The position numbers were made by a program, and so were the translations under genes. A model generated the notes under the pieces. The model ran no database searches. It saw only the letters and a program-made list of their open reading frames with translations, and had not been told where the DNA came from. From Intestinirhabdus alba (GTDB lineage Bacteria > Pseudomonadota > Gammaproteobacteria > Enterobacterales > Enterobacteriaceae): 64,000 nucleotides of DNA. This document shows positions 1-11,278 of the stretch, in pieces. The stretch spans positions 1 to 64,000 of the forward strand of contig NZ_WMJZ01000017.1 of NCBI RefSeq assembly GCF_009711095.1, given 5' to 3'. Positions within the stretch are counted from its first letter, which is position 1. Each line of letters starts with the position of its first letter.

Positions 1-40
1 CACGTGCTTTTGGCACCTCTTTCTGGAATGTATCGGCCAT
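1..40 (-). CDS. tssB: Type VI secretion sheath small subunit, N-terminus only (TssB-like, partial)
   Basis: Thirteen codons on the minus strand read MADTFQKEVPKAR before the window edge. This resembles the start of TssB/VipA proteins, the small subunit of the contractile type VI secretion sheath, which commonly begin with an (S/T)FQKE-PKAR stretch. A GGGAG Shine-Dalgarno lies about 7 bases upstream of the ATG. Only the start is visible, so the call rests on one short motif and on the good ribosome site. If right, a T6SS cluster lies just left of the window, transcribed away from trehalase. Confidence 0.6.
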   Translation of the reverse strand, partial: MADTFQKEVPKAR

Positions 41-120
41 AGTTATCTCCCTTCCTTACAGAATAATCGTCGAATAAGACAGACGTTTATTCGACAGTCA
101 TGTCAGAGTAAAAAACCTGA

Positions 121-165
121 TATTCCCGTTATACTTCAGGCTGCCTGTGCGATGGCTTTGAACTG
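121..165. repeat. Repeat family A, degenerate end
   Basis: ATTCCCGTTATACTTCAGG followed by CTGCCTGTGCGATGGCTT resembles the reverse-oriented right arm of the family A elements at 53902, 54986 and 57990. The other end is not obvious, so this is a fragment or a diverged copy. Confidence 0.5.
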
Positions 166-683
166 CTCGTCTAATCTATAAAACGCATAGCCTGACGGCG
201 TGCCAGCCGGTTACCGACCGAACGCCCCTTCGCAGAGCGCTTACGCCCCGCTCTTTACCAGACCCACCTGCCGCACGCCTGGCCTTGCTCTGCGCCCCTC
301 GCTTAACGGCGGTTCAATACGCCGGCATTTTGCCATGCGGCCCGAATTATTTAGGGCATAAATTAAATAATCAAAACCTGTGCTTTGAACGGCGTCCGTC
401 GCGCGCTACGGTATGCAATAAACCTGACCGCAACCTGCCGGATGAACGATTCGCCGCAGGTATCAAAAACCACGACTCTTGTTGAAAGACAAGTCGGTAA
501 ATTAATTAAAATGGGGAATTATTTATGTAGAATAATAACCCTGAATAATCACCAATAGTTTAGCAAAATATCGCCAGTTTTATAAGAGGGAAATAATTAC
601 ACCACCCCCTTCCCATTAAAAAGTCCTGTAACAGACTGCGGCAGACATCGGTTATTTATTGTCAGCCAGAAAGCCTGCCGCTT

Positions 684-740
684 GTTATACCCGTCATATT
701 TCAGGTTGCACCTGCGTGGGTTACGCCTCTCATCTATGAG
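684..740. repeat. Repeat family A, degenerate end
   Basis: TTATACCCGTCATATTTCAGG followed by TTGCACCTGCGTGGGTTA matches the family A arm closely. The sequence beyond it is GC-rich with several inverted repeats and no clear opposite arm. It lies upstream of the treA ribosome site. Confidence 0.55.
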
Positions 741-973
741 AGATGCCGGAACGCCGCTCCCGAGCGCCACCTCACGTTGCGCTACCGCCGCGGCCGGACA
801 GACGCCTCCGGGAGCGCCTTTTTCCGTTGATGAACCTCTTTTGCATCGCGGCAGTTTATTCACTTTGAAAATGTCTACCGGTTCGCAAGCTGGTGGTTTA
901 GTCACGCGCCGGCCCTCAACCTGAGCTAAGGTTTTTTTTGATGGCCAATACCGTTCTCAAGGAGATGAATCTG

Positions 974-2665
974 ATGCGTAGTCCCGCTTTTTCCCGCTAC
1001 GGCACGCTGCACCTCGCCGTAAAGTTTGCCGTGACCGGCGCTCTTCTGGCCTTCGTCTCGCTGGCAGCCAGCGCGGAAGAGACCCAGCCCGCGCTCCCTC
1101 AGCCCCCGGATATTCTGCTGGGTCCGCTGTTTAACGACGTGCAGAACGCGAAGCTCTTTCCCGATCAAAAAACCTTTGCCGACGCGGTGCCGGACGGCGA
1201 TCCGCTGACGATACTCGCCGACTACCGGATGCAGAAAAACCAGTCGGGTTTCGATTTACGCCACTTCGTGAAGGTCAATTTCACCCTGCCGAAGGCGGGA
1301 GAAAAATATGTCCCGCCGGCGGGCCAGTCCCTGCGCGAGCATATTGACAGCCTCTGGCCGGTGCTGACCCGCCCGGCGGAAAAGGCCGGAAAATGGGATT
1401 CCCTGCTGCCACTGCCCAGGCCGTACGTGGTGCCCGGCGGGCGCTTTCGCGAGGTCTATTACTGGGACAGCTATTTCACCATGCTGGGGCTGGCCGAAAG
1501 CGACCACTGGGATAAGGTTTCCGACATGGTGGCGAATTTTGCCTGGGAAATTGACACCTTCGGCCATATTCCCAACGGCAACCGCAGCTACTACCTGAGC
1601 CGCTCGCAGCCGCCGTTCTTCTCCTTTATGGTGGAGCTGCTGGCCCAGCATGAGGGAGACAGCGCGCTGACCAACTATCTGCCGCAGCTGCAGAAAGAGT
1701 ACGCATACTGGATGAAGGGGGCGGAAAACCTGCGGCCGGGCCAGCAGAACCTGCGGGTCGTGAAGCTGGACGACGGCACCCTGCTCAACCGCTACTGGGA
1801 TGAACGAAACACGCCGCGGCCGGAGTCGTGGGCGGAAGATATCGCCACCGCCAGGAGCAATCCCCATCGCCCGGTCGGTGAGATCTATCGCGATCTGCGC
1901 TCCGCCGCCGCTTCCGGCTGGGATTTCAGCTCGCGCTGGATGGATAATCCCCGGCAGCTCGGCACCCTGCGCACCACCCGCATTGTGCCGGTGGATCTGA
2001 ACGCCCTGCTGTTTAAACTGGAAAAAACCCTGGCCCGGGCGGGCAAGGCCGCAGGCGATCCGGCGCTGGCCGAACGCTACGAAGACCTCGCCGCAGCGCG
2101 CCAGCAGAGCATCGAGAAATACCTGTGGAACGATAAGCAGGGCTGGTATGCGGACTACGATCTGCAGAGCAACAGGGTACGCGATGGGCTGACCGCCGCC
2201 GCGCTGTTCCCGCTTTACGTCAGGGCCGCCACGCCGGAGCGTGCCGCCAGGGTAGCCGCCGCCGCAGAAGCGCATCTGCTGCGGCCGGGCGGCCTCGCCA
2301 CCACCGCCGTGAAGAGCGGCCAACAGTGGGACGCGCCGAACGGCTGGGCACCGCTGCAGTGGGTGGCCGTCGAGGGGCTACAGAACTACGGCCAGTCGAA
2401 GGCGGCAATGGAGATCGTCTGGCGATTTCTTACCAATGTCCAGCACACCTGGGAGCGGGAGAAAAAGCTGGTGGAAAAATATGACGTCAGCGCCACCGGG
2501 ACCGGAGGCGGCGGCGGCGAATATCCGCTGCAGGACGGCTTTGGCTGGACCAACGGCGTCACCCTGAAGATGCTCGACCTGATCTGCCCGCGGGAAACCC
2601 CTTGCGACAACGTCCCCACAACCCGCCCCGCCGTCACGCCGCAGCCCGTGACGTCCGGCCAGTAG
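974..2665 (+). CDS. treA: Periplasmic trehalase
   Basis: Family GH37 trehalase, which hydrolyses trehalose to two glucoses in the periplasm and allows use of trehalose at high osmolarity. The predicted 563-residue protein has a signal peptide ending at ASA-EE. It carries the GH37 signatures [15 protein letters not shown] (roughly residues 152-166) and [13 protein letters not shown] near residue 450, plus the glycine-rich [10 protein letters not shown] stretch close to the C-terminus. I chose ATG 974 because AAGGAG sits 9 bases upstream; the upstream in-frame ATGs at 938 and 965 have no usable site. A hairpin terminator follows at 2680. The length agrees with E. coli TreA. Confidence 0.96.
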   Translation: MRSPAFSRYGTLHLAVKFAVTGALLAFVSLAASAEETQPALPQPPDILLGPLFNDVQNAKLFPDQKTFADAVPDGDPLTILADYRMQKNQSGFDLRHFVKVNFTLPKAGEKYVPPAGQSLREHIDSLWPVLTRPAEKAGKWDSLLPLPRPYVVPGGRFREVYYWDSYFTMLGLAESDHWDKVSDMVANFAWEIDTFGHIPNGNRSYYLSRSQPPFFSFMVELLAQHEGDSALTNYLPQLQKEYAYWMKGAENLRPGQQNLRVVKLDDGTLLNRYWDERNTPRPESWAEDIATARSNPHRPVGEIYRDLRSAAASGWDFSSRWMDNPRQLGTLRTTRIVPVDLNALLFKLEKTLARAGKAAGDPALAERYEDLAAARQQSIEKYLWNDKQGWYADYDLQSNRVRDGLTAAALFPLYVRAATPERAARVAAAAEAHLLRPGGLATTAVKSGQQWDAPNGWAPLQWVAVEGLQNYGQSKAAMEIVWRFLTNVQHTWEREKKLVEKYDVSATGTGGGGGEYPLQDGFGWTNGVTLKMLDLICPRETPCDNVPTTRPAVTPQPVTSGQ

Positions 2666-2677
2666 CCTCCCCCCGAT

Positions 2678-2703
2678 AAAATCCGCGCGCGTCGCGGATT
2701 TTT
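2678..2703 (+). terminator. treA terminator
   Basis: Stem AATCCGCG/CGCGGATT with a 5-base loop, followed by a short T run, 12 bases past the treA stop. A typical intrinsic terminator that separates treA from the ModE-controlled operon. Confidence 0.85.
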
Positions 2704-2782
2704 CCCGTAGCGCCCTCTCCCGGCGTTTTTGCCGACCGGGCTTTCCTGACTTTGGCGAAATTTGATTCTGAGCAAGTTTTTT

Positions 2783-2810
2783 ATCGATATATATGTAAAT
2801 ATATAGCGAT
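2783..2810 (+). promoter_or_regulatory. Predicted ModE (molybdate repressor) operator
   Basis: The arms ATCGATATATA and TATATAGCGAT flank a 6-base spacer (TGTAAA). They are inverted repeats with one mismatch in 11. This matches the known ModE operator form, a TATATA core with outer ATCG/CGAT arms separated by 6-7 bases, as seen upstream of modABC in E. coli. It overlaps where a -10 element would lie relative to a -35-like TTGATT at 2762-2767, fitting repression by ModE-molybdate. It lies 108 bases upstream of the first gene of the operon. Confidence 0.85.
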
Positions 2811-2918
2811 TTACTCATTATTCAGGATGAATTATGCCCATTACTGGCCGCGCTCTATCGGGTTCCCCCTACACAAATCCAGCCCCCTCTTTTTCATCCT
2901 CTGCCATAAAGGACAATC

Positions 2919-3731
2919 ATGCTTATTGACGACATTGATTTTGCCGGGCTCTACCGCCAGCAGCTGAAGCTGGCAAACCGCAGCGAAAAAACCCCCGATC
3001 GCTGGGATCGGCGGGCGGAAAGAATGGCCGACCGCTGCGCCTCTCCCGCCGACGGCTACCTGCAGCAGCTGTTGGAAAAGATCGACCTGCAGGAGGCCCG
3101 TTCACTGTTCGATATGGGGTGCGGGCCGGGCACGGTTGCCCTGGCGCTGGCCGACCGGCTGCCCGCCGTGTACGGCGTCGACTACAGCCAGGGTATGCTG
3201 GAGGTCGCGGCCCGGCGCGCCGGGCAGATGGGGGCCGGACACGTGCAGTGGATACGGCGTGCCTGGGACGAAAGCTGGGACGATCTGCCGCGCTGCGATA
3301 TCGCGGTGGCCTCGCGCTCAACCCTGGTCAGCGATATGCGCGAGGCCATGAGCAAACTCAACCGTCAGGCCCGGCTGCGGGTCTATACCACCCATCTGGT
3401 CAGCACCACCTTTATTTCTCCGGCGATTCAGCGCGCCGCCGGGCGTCCGGTGATTGAGCTGCCCAACTACATCTACGCCCTCAACGTGCTTTATCAGATG
3501 GGCATTCACGCCCACGTCGACTTTATTCGTGGCAACAGCTGCCAGCGGGACAACAGCAGCTGGGAGCGCTTTGAGCAGAACGTCCGCTGGGGGCTGGGCG
3601 ATATCAGCGAGGAGGAGCGCCAGCGCCTCTATCACTGGTATCAGCAGCAGGACGCCAGCAGGATTGCCCCCGCCACCCGCGACTGGGCCCTTATCTGGTG
3701 GAACTGTAAAGACGAGGAGGCTGAGGGATGA
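2919..3731 (+). CDS. Class I SAM-dependent methyltransferase, ModD-associated
   Basis: A 270-residue protein with a Rossmann-type SAM-binding site: motif I LFDMGCGPGT at residues 63-72, then the acidic ribose-contact loop GVDYS at 86-90. The substrate is unknown. It is the first gene behind the ModE operator, and its stop overlaps the modD start as ATGA, implying translational coupling. AAGGA precedes the ATG. No signal peptide or membrane segment is seen, so it should be cytoplasmic. From position I infer a role in molybdenum acquisition or in modification of a molybdenum-binding small molecule; nothing in the sequence itself shows this. Confidence 0.85.
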   Translation: MLIDDIDFAGLYRQQLKLANRSEKTPDRWDRRAERMADRCASPADGYLQQLLEKIDLQEARSLFDMGCGPGTVALALADRLPAVYGVDYSQGMLEVAARRAGQMGAGHVQWIRRAWDESWDDLPRCDIAVASRSTLVSDMREAMSKLNRQARLRVYTTHLVSTTFISPAIQRAAGRPVIELPNYIYALNVLYQMGIHAHVDFIRGNSCQRDNSSWERFEQNVRWGLGDISEEERQRLYHWYQQQDASRIAPATRDWALIWWNCKDEEAEG

Positions 3732-4573
3732 TCTTCTTTTCCCGGGCGCAAACCGACGCCTGGCTGCTGGAGGATATTCAGGGGGGCGATCTGACCACCC
3801 GGGCGCTGGGATTCGGCGCGCTACCTGGCCGGATAGATTTTTATCACCGCCGGGGCGGCCGCGTCAGCGGTATCGCGGCGGCGGCGCAAATGCTGCGATC
3901 GCTGGGGCTGACGGTGGTTGAGCAGATGCGCGACGGCGACGCCGCCGCGCCGGAGCAGCGGCTGATCGGCGCGCGCGGTCCTGCCGGGGCGCTGCACCAA
4001 GGCTGGAAGGCGGTACAGAACGTGCTGGAGTGGAGCTGCGGCGTGTCCGGCTATCTTGACGACATGCTAAACATGCTGCATCGCGCGGTGCCTGACGGTC
4101 ATATCGCCTGCACGCGCAAAGCCATTCCCGGCACCCGGCTGCTGGCCGCCCAGGCGGTGCTGGCGGCGGGCGGTCTGATTCATCGCGCCGGATGCGCCGA
4201 AAGCGTGCTGCTGTTTGCCAACCATCGCCGCTTTCTGCCCGACGCCGGGGACTGGGCTTCGGCCATCGCCCGGCTGCGCCATCACGCTCCGGAGAAAAAA
4301 GTCGTCGTCGAAGCGGATAACCCGCAGGAGGCGCTGGCCGCCCTGCGCGCCCGTCCGGACGTGCTGCAGCTCGATAAATTTACCCCAGCCCAGGCCGCCG
4401 CGCTGGCGCGGGCGGCCCCTGATCTGGCCCCGGACTGTACGCTGGCGCTGACCGGCGGCATCAGCCTGGCAACGCTGGAAAACTACCTCGCCTGCGGTAT
4501 CCGGCTTTTCATTACCTCCGCACCCTATTACGCCCCGCCCGCGGACGTCAGGGTCTGCCTGTGTCCGGAATGA
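3728..4573 (+). CDS. modD: ModD, quinolinate phosphoribosyltransferase-like molybdenum-associated protein
   Basis: A 281-residue homologue of nicotinate-nucleotide pyrophosphorylase (NadC) of the ModD branch, found next to molybdate genes in other bacteria. The NadC-type phosphoribosyl-binding segment is visible: TRKAIPGTR at 129-137, then AGGLIHR at 147-153. Later acidic active-site positions appear as VEAD (E195) and LQLD (D216). The Lys of the NadC LIKDNH motif is replaced (LLFANH), so the substrate may differ from quinolinate. The reaction of ModD is not established. It overlaps the upstream methyltransferase by 4 bases and is followed 35 bases later by a TonB receptor. Confidence 0.88.
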   Translation: MIFFSRAQTDAWLLEDIQGGDLTTRALGFGALPGRIDFYHRRGGRVSGIAAAAQMLRSLGLTVVEQMRDGDAAAPEQRLIGARGPAGALHQGWKAVQNVLEWSCGVSGYLDDMLNMLHRAVPDGHIACTRKAIPGTRLLAAQAVLAAGGLIHRAGCAESVLLFANHRRFLPDAGDWASAIARLRHHAPEKKVVVEADNPQEALAALRARPDVLQLDKFTPAQAAALARAAPDLAPDCTLALTGGISLATLENYLACGIRLFITSAPYYAPPADVRVCLCPE

Positions 4574-4608
4574 CGCAGGCCCGTAACTCCCTGAAGGAAC
4601 TAATAATA

Positions 4609-6567
4609 ATGAGATATCTTTATACGGCGCTGTCGATTGCTTTTGCGCCCAGTGCGCTTGCCGCCACGGACGACGATACCATGACCGTCTGGTCCAGCCC
4701 CGTTCCGGCATCCGGCATCTCGGTTCTCGACCAGCAAACCCTACAGGATCTGGATAAACAGAACGTTGCCCAGGCCCTGAGCGTGATACCCGGCGTGGTG
4801 CTGCAAAAATCGGGCAACCGCAACGAGCTACAGGTTAAGGTTCGCGGTTTTGACAGCCGTCAGGTTCCGCTCTTTTTCGACGGCGTGCCCGTCTATATCC
4901 CTTATGACGGCAATCTCGATCTCGGCCGCTTCCTCACCTCGGATATCGCATCGGTTGAGGTGTCCAAAGGCTACTCCTCGCTGCTGCAGGGGCCGAATCA
5001 GATGGGCGGAGCCATTAACATCACTACTCAAAAGCCCTCCCGGCCCCTTGAGGGCGGCCTTGGATATCGCCAGGGCTGGAGCCGCAGCAAGGATAACGCC
5101 CACGATATGCACGCCTCGCTGGGCGGTCGCGGCGAGCTGGGCTATTTTCAGGTCAGCGGCAGCCAGCTAAAGCAGGACTATCTCGGCCTGCCCCACGGCG
5201 TTAATAACCCCCTGACGGCCAGCAACGGCAGGATGATCAACTCCGCTGCCAGCGATAAACGCAGCATCGTTAAGCTCGGCTTTACCCCGCGCGATGGCGA
5301 TGAATATACCCTGAGCTGGATTAACCAGGACGGACGGAAAAATAACCCACCGTACGCCGGGGTCGGCAGTCAGAAATCGCGCTACTGGCAGTGGCCGCAG
5401 TACGACAAGGAGAGCTATTACTATCAGGGCACCACCCGCTTAGGCGATGATCTTACGCTGAAGAGCCGTCTCTATCACGACGCCTTTAAAAACACCCTCA
5501 TCATGTACAACTCGCTTCCCGACCTGAAAAACAAAAAGGGCAGCTACAGCCATTACTCCGATTACAGCAACGGCGCTGGCCTGCAGCTCGCTGCCGGAGT
5601 GCGGGAAAACGACCTGCTGTCGTTCGCCGTCAACGGGAAGGATGACGTGCATCGCGAAAAAGGTGCGCCCCACGCGGCGTATGACCGCTATAAGGATCGT
5701 ACCTGGTCGCTGGCCGGCGAATATCAGTGGGCGGCGGCCGATAACGTGGACGTGGTCGCCGGGATCGGCTACGACTGGCGCAACAGCCTGGAAGGTGAAA
5801 AACACAATAGTAACGGCACTCTCACCCGCTACGACGACAATAAACAGACGGCCTTTAACTGGCAGCTGATGGCCAAATATCACTTTGCCAGTGAAGATAC
5901 CCTGACGCTCTCATGGGCTGACCGGACGCGCTTTCCAACGCTGAAGGAGCGCTATACTACCGCCAAACCGGCCTATAACCAGACGGCAGTCGTCAATCCG
6001 CAGCTCAAACCTGAACGCGCCCGCGGGGTGGATCTCACCTGGAACGCCGCGCTGAACCGAGACTGGCGATTTGAGGCCAGCGTTTACTACAACCGGGTGA
6101 GCGACGCGATCCTGTCGCACACCATTACGGCGAACGTGGTGCAAAACCGCAACAGCGGCCGGGTCGATTACCGCGGGCTGGACGTGGGCATCAATGGCCG
6201 GATCGCCGGGTGGGCGGAGACGGGGTTCAGCTACGGGCTGATCCATGCTGACGTTAAGCGCCGCGACGCCGGTAAAATTACCGACCAGCCCAACCAGACG
6301 CTCAGCGCCTGGCTGACGCTGACGCCGTGGGAGCCGCTGCGCGTTACGCTTTCCGAAGAGGCGCGCTCGGCGTCATGGAGCAACAGCAGCGGCTCGCTGA
6401 AGGCCGGCGGCTTCGCCATTACCCACCTCCGGGCCGATTATGCGCTCGGGCGTGGTTTTAGCGTCAACGCCTCGGTGAATAACCTGTTTGATACGAAGTA
6501 CGCCTATAACGAAGGGTTTATTGAAGCGGGGCGTAACCTCTGGACCGGGGTGGAATATAAGTTCTGA
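4609..6567 (+). CDS. TonB-dependent outer-membrane receptor of the ModE-controlled operon
   Basis: A 652-residue TonB-dependent receptor. It has a signal peptide (cleavage near ALA-AT), a possible TonB box (DTMTVWSS) directly after it, a plug domain (ALSVIPGV, VRGFDSRQVPLFFDGVPVY, SVEVSKGYSSLLQG) and a 22-strand barrel ending in the aromatic residue of GVEYKF. ATG 4609 was chosen for AAGGA 10 bases upstream and for the signal peptide it produces. The ligand cannot be read from the sequence. Most receptors of this family carry iron chelates, haem or cobalamin. Its place behind a ModE operator, third after modD, suggests uptake of a molybdenum complex. Confidence 0.9.
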   Translation: MRYLYTALSIAFAPSALAATDDDTMTVWSSPVPASGISVLDQQTLQDLDKQNVAQALSVIPGVVLQKSGNRNELQVKVRGFDSRQVPLFFDGVPVYIPYDGNLDLGRFLTSDIASVEVSKGYSSLLQGPNQMGGAINITTQKPSRPLEGGLGYRQGWSRSKDNAHDMHASLGGRGELGYFQVSGSQLKQDYLGLPHGVNNPLTASNGRMINSAASDKRSIVKLGFTPRDGDEYTLSWINQDGRKNNPPYAGVGSQKSRYWQWPQYDKESYYYQGTTRLGDDLTLKSRLYHDAFKNTLIMYNSLPDLKNKKGSYSHYSDYSNGAGLQLAAGVRENDLLSFAVNGKDDVHREKGAPHAAYDRYKDRTWSLAGEYQWAAADNVDVVAGIGYDWRNSLEGEKHNSNGTLTRYDDNKQTAFNWQLMAKYHFASEDTLTLSWADRTRFPTLKERYTTAKPAYNQTAVVNPQLKPERARGVDLTWNAALNRDWRFEASVYYNRVSDAILSHTITANVVQNRNSGRVDYRGLDVGINGRIAGWAETGFSYGLIHADVKRRDAGKITDQPNQTLSAWLTLTPWEPLRVTLSEEARSASWSNSSGSLKAGGFAITHLRADYALGRGFSVNASVNNLFDTKYAYNEGFIEAGRNLWTGVEYKF

Positions 6568-6574
6568 GTCCGGC

Positions 6575-6605
6575 TGCCGGACGGCAAAAGCCGCTGCCGT
6601 CCGGC
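6575..6605. terminator. Hairpin between convergent receptor and emtA genes
   Basis: GCCGGACGGCA at 6576 pairs perfectly with TGCCGTCCGGC at 6595, loop of 8 bases. It starts 9 bases past the receptor stop and could end transcripts from either side, although a T run is missing. Confidence 0.6.
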
Positions 6606-6618
6606 GCGCGGCTGTGGC

Positions 6619-7236
6619 CTACATAGCGTCCAGCGCCCGCTGCAGCTTCCAGATATAGCGCGGAGCCTGGGGCGCGGGATGGTTATCCGCCACGTATTCG
6701 AAGAACTCGTTGGCGTCCAGGCCGTTAATTTTCTCCACCGCCTTTTTCCGGTCGGCCGCGAAGGTGCGCAGCAGCGCCCCCGCGCCGTTGGCGTAGGAGA
6801 CCACCAGGGCATACTGCAGCACCTGCGGATCGGTAATACCGGCCAGCGGCCCGTTCTGCAGAATGCTCAGATAGGCGGCCCCCATGGAAATATTGCGCTG
6901 CGGATTTTTCAGCTCCCGGGTGGTCGGCTCCCCGCTCCAGCCCATCCGGCGATAGACGTCGCGCCCGGAGGTAGAGGCTTTAAGCTGCATCAGCCCCACG
7001 GCGTTTGATTTGCTGACCGCATCCGGATTGCCGCCGGACTCAATGGCGATAATCGCGGTAATGAGCCGCGGGCTGACGCCCCAGGCGGCACCGGCCTGTT
7101 CGCTGATCGGCATCCACTGCATTGCGCGCTTCACCGGCACCTCAGGATCCCACGGCGGATTTTTATAATCCCGCTTTGTGCTACAGCCCGCCAGCACCAT
7201 CACTACAATTACAAAAACAAACCCTCTTAATTTCAC
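6619..7236 (-). CDS. emtA: Membrane-bound endo-type lytic murein transglycosylase (MltE)
   Basis: Lytic transglycosylase that cuts peptidoglycan strands internally, anchored to the outer membrane as a lipoprotein. The product has a short signal ending in the lipobox LAGC, then a slt-type lysozyme fold. The catalytic Glu lies in [11 protein letters not shown], followed by the family motif AVGLMQLK and by [12 protein letters not shown] used GTG 7236 because the protein then begins VKLRGF, matching E. coli EmtA, with a purine-rich site upstream. The longer reading frame would destroy the lipoprotein signal. It is divergent from ldcA. Confidence 0.93.
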   Translation of the reverse strand: MKLRGFVFVIVVMVLAGCSTKRDYKNPPWDPEVPVKRAMQWMPISEQAGAAWGVSPRLITAIIAIESGGNPDAVSKSNAVGLMQLKASTSGRDVYRRMGWSGEPTTRELKNPQRNISMGAAYLSILQNGPLAGITDPQVLQYALVVSYANGAGALLRTFAADRKKAVEKINGLDANEFFEYVADNHPAPQAPRYIWKLQRALDAM

Positions 7237-7335
7237 GTCATCTGCCCTTCTTGCCAGACCCGGTCGCTGAGGTGACAACGACTTCCCTACGCGGCATGAT
7301 ATACATTTGCCTCCGCTTGTCAGCAAGGAAATACC

Positions 7336-8244
7336 ATGCCCCGCTTTCACTTAATCGCCCCGTCGGGCTACTGCATCAATCAGCAGGCCGCACAGCGCGG
7401 TCTGCAGCGCCTTGTTGCCGCCGGCCACCGGGTTGATAACATTGACGTGATCCCGCGTCGCTGTCAGCGCTTCGCCGGAACCGACGCGCAGCGCCTGGCC
7501 GACGTCAACGGCCTCGCCGAGCTGACCGCCCCCGGCATTATCGTGATGCCGGTGCGCGGCGGCTATGGTGCCAGCCGCCTGCTGCCGGATATCGACTGGT
7601 CGCGGCTGATCGCCCGCCAGCGGCGCGATCCGCTGTTAATCTGCGGCCACAGCGACTTTACGGCGATTCAGTGCGGCCTGCTGGCCCTGGGCGGCGCGAT
7701 CACCTTCAGCGGCCCGATGCTGGCGGGGAACTTCGGTGCCGGAGAGCTGAACGCCTTCACCGAAGAGCATTTCTGGCGGGCGCTGCGTCACGCGCAGTTT
7801 ACCCTCGAATGGCAGGGCGACGGCCCCCGGTGCGAGGTCGAAGGCACGCTGTGGGGCGGCAACCTGGCGATGCTGGTTTCCCTTATGGGCACGCCGTGGA
7901 TGCCGGAGATCGATGGCGGCGTGCTGGTGCTGGAGGACGTCAACGAGCAGCCCTTCCGCGTCGAGCGGATGCTGCTGCAGCTGCTGAACGCCGGGGTCCT
8001 GCAGCGCCAGAGCGCCGTTGTGCTGGGCAGCTTCAGCGGCGGCGCGGCCAACGACTATGACGCCGGTTACGATCTGGCGGCGGTGCGCGCCTTTCTGCGC
8101 GACCGGCTGGCGGTTCCGCTGATCGACGGGCTGGATTTCGGCCACGAGCCGCGCACCGTAACGCTGCCGCTGGGGGCCAGAGCCGTGCTGAAGAAAGACG
8201 AAAACGGCGTCCGGCTTACCCTTTCCGGCCATCCGGTGCTTTAA
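7336..8244 (+). CDS. ldcA: L,D-carboxypeptidase (murein tetrapeptide carboxypeptidase)
   Basis: Cytoplasmic S66-family serine peptidase that removes the terminal D-Ala from recycled murein tetrapeptides. The nucleophile Ser106 lies in CGHSDFTA. The later Glu ([10 protein letters not shown], about 200) and His ([11 protein letters not shown], about 270) complete a Ser-Glu-His triad. Length 302 is normal. It reads towards cvrA and is divergent from emtA. The emtA-ldcA-cvrA-dadX-dadA order is the same as in E. coli. Confidence 0.95.
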   Translation: MPRFHLIAPSGYCINQQAAQRGLQRLVAAGHRVDNIDVIPRRCQRFAGTDAQRLADVNGLAELTAPGIIVMPVRGGYGASRLLPDIDWSRLIARQRRDPLLICGHSDFTAIQCGLLALGGAITFSGPMLAGNFGAGELNAFTEEHFWRALRHAQFTLEWQGDGPRCEVEGTLWGGNLAMLVSLMGTPWMPEIDGGVLVLEDVNEQPFRVERMLLQLLNAGVLQRQSAVVLGSFSGGAANDYDAGYDLAAVRAFLRDRLAVPLIDGLDFGHEPRTVTLPLGARAVLKKDENGVRLTLSGHPVL

Positions 8245-8253
8245 ACATAAAAA

Positions 8254-10150
<1,897 letters not shown>

Positions 10151-10194
10151 CTGTTTCCGGTCTGCGGCCGGAGGCGCGCGGATCGCCGCATAAG

Positions 10195-11265
10195 TTACAC
10201 CGTCACTACAGGCACGCGCGGGGCGAGAGCGCACATCAGCTCATAGCCGATGGTCCCCGCCGCCGCCGCGACGTCGTCAATCTTGATCTCCTGCCCCCAC
10301 AGCTCGACGGGAGCACCGATTCCCGCCTGCGGACAGGGGGTCAGATCCACCGCCAGCATATCCATCGAGACGGTGCCAACGGTGACGCTGCGCACGCCGT
10401 CCACCAGCACCGGCGTGCCGCTGCCAGCGTGGCGCGGATAGCCGTCGGCGTAACCTGCCGCCACGATCCCGATACGCTGCTCGCCCGTTGCGGTAAAGCG
10501 TCCGCCGTAGCCCACCCGTTCGCCCGCCCCCAGGGACTGGACGCCGATAATTGCGCTACTGAGGGTCATCACCGGCTTCAGACCGGTGGTGGCGATGTCC
10601 TGCCACAGCCCGGACGGCGAAGCGCCGTAGAGAATGATCCCCGGCCGCACCCAGTCAGAATGGGCCTCCGGGTGCCAGAGGGTCGCCGCCGAGTTGGCCA
10701 GCGAGCGGCGGCATTCCAGCCCTTCCGCCGCCCTGGCCACCCGCGACATCGCCGCCGCGATCCCCTCCGGCTCCCCGGCGTGGGCGAAGTGCGACATCAG
10801 CGTCATTTCGCCCACGTTGGTCATTGCCCGCAGCTGCCGCCAGACGGAGGTAACGCGCTCCGGCATAAAGCCGAGCCGGTTCATGCCGCTGTTCACCTTC
10901 AGATAGACATCCAGCGGCGCGCTCAGCCGGGCATCCTGTAGCGCCTTCAGCTGCCAGTTGCTGTGTACGCAGATGGTCAGCCGATAGCGGTCACAGGCCG
11001 CCAGATCCTCCGGGTGAAAGAACCCCTCCAGCATCAGAATCGGCCCCTTCCAGCCCTCCTCGCGCAGGATGATGGCCTCCTCCAGGTTGAGCAGCGCAAA
11101 GCCGTCGGTGCCTGCCAGCGCGCGCCAGACGCGCTGAAGGCCATGCCCGTAGGCGTTGGCTTTCACCACCGACCAGACGCGGGCCTCCGGGGCGGTCTGG
11201 CGCACCACGGCCAGGTTATGTTGCAACGCCTGCAGGTCAAGGCTGGCCAGCACAGGTCGGGTCAT
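10195..11265 (-). CDS. dadX: Catabolic alanine racemase
   Basis: PLP-dependent racemase, fold-type III, converting L-alanine to D-alanine for oxidation by DadA. The PLP lysine is Lys35 in [10 protein letters not shown], and the second catalytic base is the Tyr in RVGYGGRF (about residue 254). Length 356 equals E. coli DadX. It starts 13 bases after the dadA stop and forms the dadAX operon with it. Confidence 0.97.
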   Translation of the reverse strand: MTRPVLASLDLQALQHNLAVVRQTAPEARVWSVVKANAYGHGLQRVWRALAGTDGFALLNLEEAIILREEGWKGPILMLEGFFHPEDLAACDRYRLTICVHSNWQLKALQDARLSAPLDVYLKVNSGMNRLGFMPERVTSVWRQLRAMTNVGEMTLMSHFAHAGEPEGIAAAMSRVARAAEGLECRRSLANSAATLWHPEAHSDWVRPGIILYGASPSGLWQDIATTGLKPVMTLSSAIIGVQSLGAGERVGYGGRFTATGEQRIGIVAAGYADGYPRHAGSGTPVLVDGVRSVTVGTVSMDMLAVDLTPCPQAGIGAPVELWGQEIKIDDVAAAAGTIGYELMCALAPRVPVVTV

Positions 11266-11278
11266 GACGTTTCCTTAT

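Larger units (their letters stand above)
41..973. other. Long intergenic region with partial repeats
   Basis: This 933-base gap separates the leftward tssB-like start from treA. I see no convincing gene; the short ORFs here lack ribosome sites and recognisable sequence. It holds two degenerate ends of dispersed repeat family A (near 121-165 and 684-740), each a form of the TATACCCGTCATACTTCAGG arm. An AT-rich stretch at 500-600 may carry promoters for either side. Confidence 0.5.

Noticed and set aside
285-485. 66-codon frame in the first intergenic region
   Set aside because: No ribosome site, no resemblance to a known protein, composition not protein-like.
1256-2323. 355-codon minus-strand frame inside treA
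   Set aside because: Antisense shadow of a high-GC gene with no homology I recognise.
2752-2967. 71-codon frame spanning the ModE operator as a leader peptide
   Set aside because: It begins upstream of the predicted promoter, lacks a ribosome site and overlaps the methyltransferase start.
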